Assembly: GCA_964568975.1 (NCBI GenBank)
Contig: CAZMSO010000070.1
Span: forward strand, 1 to 7,085
DNA from: CAZADA01 sp964568975
Lineage (GTDB): Bacteria; Pseudomonadota; Alphaproteobacteria; Caulobacterales; Maricaulaceae
DNA length: 7,085 nucleotides
Reading direction: 5' to 3'
Every line of letters begins with the position of its first letter. Within the stretch, counting starts at the first letter, position 1. Positions 4,858 through 7,085 of this stretch are shown here, one piece after another. The notes under the pieces are model-generated. The model was not told where the DNA came from and did not search any database. It worked only from the letters and a program-made list of their open reading frames with translations. Position numbers and translations under genes: made by a program.

Positions 4858-4866
4858 CGTCTCGCC

Positions 4867-5502
4867 ATGACGGCGTTTCATGAGATCCGCTTTCCACTCG
4901 CTTTAGCGCTCGGCGCCCTGGGCGGGCCGGAGCGGCGCACCGAGATCGTCACGCTCGCGAACGGGCGCGAAGAGCGCAACAGCCCCTGGGCCCAGTCGCG
5001 GCGGCGTTGGGACGCCGGCGTGGGGGTGAAGACGCTTGATGACCTTCACACGCTAATCGCGTTTTTCGAGGCGCGGCGGGGCCCGCTCCACGGCTTTCGC
5101 TGGCGCGACCCGATCGACCACGCCTCTGGACCGCCGTCCGCGACGCCAAGCGCCCTCGACCAGCCTCTGGGGCTCGGGGACGGCGCGACGACGGAATTCC
5201 CTTTGACCAAACGCTATGAGAGCGGGGCTGAGTATGTCGACCGCCCGATTGTGAAGCCTGTGGCGGGAAGCGTTTTGGTGGCGGCGAACGGCACGTCGCA
5301 AACCGACGGCGTGGACTTCACGGTGGACGCAACAACGGGGATGGTGCGCTTTACGGACCCCCCGGCGCCGGAGGTCGTGCTTACTGCGGGCTTTCACTTC
5401 GACACGGCCGTGCGGTTCGACGTCGAGCGTTTGGATGTAAGCCTCGATGGCTTCGGGGCGGGCGCGGCGCCGCGCGCGCCGGTCATTGAGCTTCTTCTCT
5501 GA
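4867..5502 (+). CDS. g12: GTA distal tail protein (DUF2460 family)
   Basis: The 211-residue product matches the DUF2460/TIGR02217 family, equivalent to RcGTA gp12, which forms the ring connecting the tail tube to the hub. Characteristic parts are FHEIRFPLALALGALGGPER near the N-terminus, then TEIVTLANGREERNSPWAQSRRRWDAG, LIAFFEARRGPLHGFRWRDP and the C-terminal FHFDTAVRFDVERLDVSLDGF. Length is typical. The start is set by AAGGAGG at 4851-4857. It is separated from g11, its usual upstream neighbour, by the interrupting block and gap. Its stop shares one base with the g13 start (TGATG at 5500-5504), so translation of the two is probably coupled. Confidence 0.93.
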   Translation: MTAFHEIRFPLALALGALGGPERRTEIVTLANGREERNSPWAQSRRRWDAGVGVKTLDDLHTLIAFFEARRGPLHGFRWRDPIDHASGPPSATPSALDQPLGLGDGATTEFPLTKRYESGAEYVDRPIVKPVAGSVLVAANGTSQTDGVDFTVDATTGMVRFTDPPAPEVVLTAGFHFDTAVRFDVERLDVSLDGFGAGAAPRAPVIELLL

Positions 5503-6404
5503 TGCGGGCGGTCCCGGAAAGTCTGCGCGCGGCTCTCGCGAGCGGCGCGACGACGCTGTGCTGGTGCTGGCGGGTGGCGCGCGCGGACGGGCTCGTCCTC
5601 GGCTTCACTGATCATGATCGGGATCTCTCGGTTGACGGCGAGATTTACCAAGCCGCGACCGCCCGCGAGATCGGGGCGCTGGACGTGCGCGAAGGATTCG
5701 CGCCCGGCGGCGCGGCGGTCGGGGGCGTGCTCGCATCGGCGGCGTTGCGTGAACGCGACCTGGCCAGCGGACTCTTTGACGGCGCACAGGTCGAGCTGCG
5801 GCGTGTGGATTGGCGTGATCCTGCGTCCCACGCGCTGGTCTGGCGCGGCCGGTTTGGCGAGATCCGACGTGGCGAGCTTCGGTTTGAGGTCGAGATGCGC
5901 GGGCTCGCCGCTGCGCTCGACACCACTATCGGGCGCGTGCTCCAGCGCCGCTGCGACGCGGAGGTGGGCGACGCGCGCTGCGGCGTGGCGCTCGACGCGC
6001 CGGCCTTTTCGGGGGCGGGGACGGTCGCGGCGACGGTCTCAAGTCGGCGTTTTACTGTCGCAGGGCTGACCGGGTACGCCGACGGCTGGTTCGCAAACGG
6101 CCGCTTGGCGTGGACTGGCGGGACGAACGCCGGCGTCGCCGCGCGGATCGAAGCCCACAGCCTGGCGGACGGCGTGGTGACGCTGGCTCTCGCGACCCCG
6201 CCGGCGACCGCCGTCATCGTCGGCGACGCCTTCACGGTTACGGCTGGGTGCGATAAGCGCTGGCGGACGTGTCACGACAAATACGCCAATGTCGTCAATT
6301 TCCGCGGCTTTCCCATGATCCCAGGAGATGACTGGCTGTTGGCCGGCCCTGTCGAGGGCGCAGTCCATGATGGCGCGAGCTTGTGGACCGACCGCGACCT
6401 CTGA
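5502..6404 (+). CDS. g13: GTA tail hub protein (DUF2163/BR0599 family)
   Basis: This 300-residue protein matches the DUF2163-plus-BR0599 family (TIGR02218), the GTA gp13 hub, related to the tail-tip protein L of lambda-like phages. The N-terminal two thirds contain LGFTDHDRDLSVDGEIYQA and the LEVEMRGLA-like segment at FEVEMRGLAAALD. The C-terminal domain holds GCDKRWRTCHDKYANVVNF followed by RGFPMIPGDD. Cys151, Cys160, Cys250 and Cys257 are spaced like the four cluster ligands of the family; an iron-sulfur cluster is reported for the related lambda and RcGTA proteins, and is inferred here. The protein links the distal tail ring to the tip. The start overlaps the g12 stop by one base. The length is normal and no lesion is seen. 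Confidence 0.93.
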   Translation: MRAVPESLRAALASGATTLCWCWRVARADGLVLGFTDHDRDLSVDGEIYQAATAREIGALDVREGFAPGGAAVGGVLASAALRERDLASGLFDGAQVELRRVDWRDPASHALVWRGRFGEIRRGELRFEVEMRGLAAALDTTIGRVLQRRCDAEVGDARCGVALDAPAFSGAGTVAATVSSRRFTVAGLTGYADGWFANGRLAWTGGTNAGVAARIEAHSLADGVVTLALATPPATAVIVGDAFTVTAGCDKRWRTCHDKYANVVNFRGFPMIPGDDWLLAGPVEGAVHDGASLWTDRDL

Positions 6405-6859
6405 CGCGCGCGGCCGTTCTTGGGGCGGCGCGCGGGTGGCTCGCGACCCCCTATCGCCATCAAATGAGCGTGCGCGGCGTGGGGTGCGATTGCCTTGGCC
6501 TTGTGCGCGGCGTGTGGCGGGAGGTGGTGGGCCCGGAGCCGGAGGCGCCGCCGCCTTACACCCCCGATTGGGCCGAACGCACAGGGGCGGAGACACTGCG
6601 TGACGCCGCCCGCCGCTGGTTGACGGAAACGCCTCTGAACGCCGCGCGGCCGGGTGATGTCGTGTTGTTTCGCATGGGCGCGGGCGCGCCGGCGAAGCAC
6701 GCCGCAATTCTTAGCGGCGCGGACCGGCTCATCCACGCCTATTGGGGCCGGGCGGTTACAGAGACCGCGTTCATCCCCTGGTGGCGGCGGCGCGCGGTCG
6801 CGGCGTTCTCCTTTCCGGGCGTTTGTGACGCTGATCCTGCAGAAAAGGCGCAAGACTGA
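6383..6859 (+). CDS. g14: GTA tail NlpC/P60 cell-wall peptidase
   Basis: This 158-residue protein is the NlpC/P60 cysteine peptidase of the GTA tail tip, expected to cut cell-wall peptide links so that DNA can enter the recipient. The catalytic Cys is Cys37 in GCDCLGLV, after WLATPYRHQ; His106 in KHAAIL and His118 in LIHAYW complete the triad. PGDVVLFRMG (90-99) is the usual strand before the His motif. The start is a GTG at 6383 lying inside g13 (22-base overlap); no clear ribosome binding site precedes it, so coupling to g13 translation is likely. The next ATG (6464) would remove the N-terminal helix. Cys35, two residues before the nucleophile, is an extra cysteine. All catalytic residues are present, so it looks functional. 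Confidence 0.92.
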   Translation: MDRPRPLTRAAVLGAARGWLATPYRHQMSVRGVGCDCLGLVRGVWREVVGPEPEAPPPYTPDWAERTGAETLRDAARRWLTETPLNAARPGDVVLFRMGAGAPAKHAAILSGADRLIHAYWGRAVTETAFIPWWRRRAVAAFSFPGVCDADPAEKAQD

Positions 6860-7085
6860 TGGCCGAGTTGGCGATTGCGGTTGGTCAACGCGCGGCGCAA
6901 GCCGCAATCCAAGGCGCTGTGGGCTATGTCCTCGCGAGCGCCGTCGCCCAGGACGCCGAAGGGCCGCGCTTAGAGACGCTGCGGCTGCAGACCTCCACAG
7001 CCGGCGCGCCTGTGCCGCTTGTTTACGGGCGGATGCGCTTGGGCGGCCAAGTGATTTGGGCCACGCGCTTCACCGAGCGCCGCAC
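6859..7085 (+). CDS. g15: GTA tail-tip/host-recognition protein, N-terminal part (cut by window end)
   Basis: The first 75 codons of a large protein are present. They include an Ala-rich N-terminal hydrophobic helix (AAIQGAVGYVLASAVA), then EGPRLETLRLQTSTAGAPVPL and VYGRMRLGGQVIWATRFTE. The last segment is diagnostic of the N-terminus of RcGTA gp15, the TIM-barrel-containing 'megatron' of well over 1000 residues that forms the tail tip and contacts the recipient surface. The ATG shares one base with the g14 stop (TGATG, 6857-6861), continuing the coupled chain g12 to g15. The rest lies beyond the window. Confidence 0.92.
   Translation, partial: MAELAIAVGQRAAQAAIQGAVGYVLASAVAQDAEGPRLETLRLQTSTAGAPVPLVYGRMRLGGQVIWATRFTERR

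Larger units (their letters stand above)
1675..4866. other. Non-GTA block interrupting the GTA tail operon between g11 and g12
   Basis: In RcGTA-type clusters the tape measure gene is followed closely by the distal tail gene. Here the two are separated by a LysR regulator, a YceI-like protein, an SDR oxidoreductase, non-coding stretches and a 100-N gap. Hand counts of single 60-base lines give about 82% GC at 541-600 (g10) and 72% at 6061-6120 (g13), against 58% at 2041-2100 (lysR), 58% at 3181-3240 (yceI-like) and 63% at 3901-3960 (SDR). I find no transposase, integrase, tRNA or clear flanking direct repeat. The block may be an insertion, or an apparent one created by scaffolding across the gap. 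Confidence 0.6.

Noticed and set aside
1830..5280. GCGTTTTGGTG present in the spacer after g11 (1830-1840) and inside g12 (5270-5280), as a possible g12 remnant
   Set aside because: Several repeated 11-mers are expected by chance in 7 kb, and the surrounding bases do not match.
1..7085. Ordinary lysogenic prophage, CRISPR array, tRNA or insertion sequence
   Set aside because: Gene order and protein types are those of RcGTA-like clusters; no integrase, repressor, transposase, spaced repeats or tRNA-like fold was seen.

Overview
The window is part of a gene transfer agent (GTA) structural cluster of the Rhodobacter capsulatus RcGTA type, from a high-GC alphaproteobacterium. The evidence is gene order plus recognisable protein families. 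On the + strand lie the tail tube protein (g9), two small tail assembly chaperones (g10, g10.1), a short tape measure protein (g11), then after an interruption the distal tail protein (g12, DUF2460), the iron-sulfur type hub protein (g13, DUF2163/BR0599), the NlpC/P60 tail peptidase (g14) and the start of the large tail-tip protein (g15). The sequence does not fix the genus. The GTA genes are very GC-rich and tightly packed with stop/start overlaps, as expected for one co-translated virion operon.

The unusual part is the middle. Between g11 (stop at 1674) and g12 (start at 4867), which are normally adjacent, sit about 3.2 kb of non-GTA sequence. It holds: a spacer with a 13-bp tandem repeat; a LysR-type regulator on the - strand; a control region with a good palindrome next to the regulator's start codon; a secreted YceI-family protein and an SDR oxidoreductase on the + strand; a run of exactly 100 N; and about 200 bp of structured sequence before g12. 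The regulator, YceI and SDR genes look like a self-contained divergent regulon and are visibly lower in GC than the GTA genes.

The 100 N are almost certainly an assembly gap of unknown length, so the right-hand junction of the interruption is not proven. Open reading frames touching both gap edges look like the 3' ends of two further genes that would diverge from inside the gap. Either a cassette has inserted into the GTA tail operon, or the GTA cluster of this organism is split in two and a scaffolder joined the parts.

Functionally, g9 to g15 would build the tail of a virus-like particle that packages host DNA: tube, length ruler with its chaperones, distal tail ring, hub, wall-penetrating peptidase and tip. 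The LysR/YceI/SDR genes have no known role in that process.
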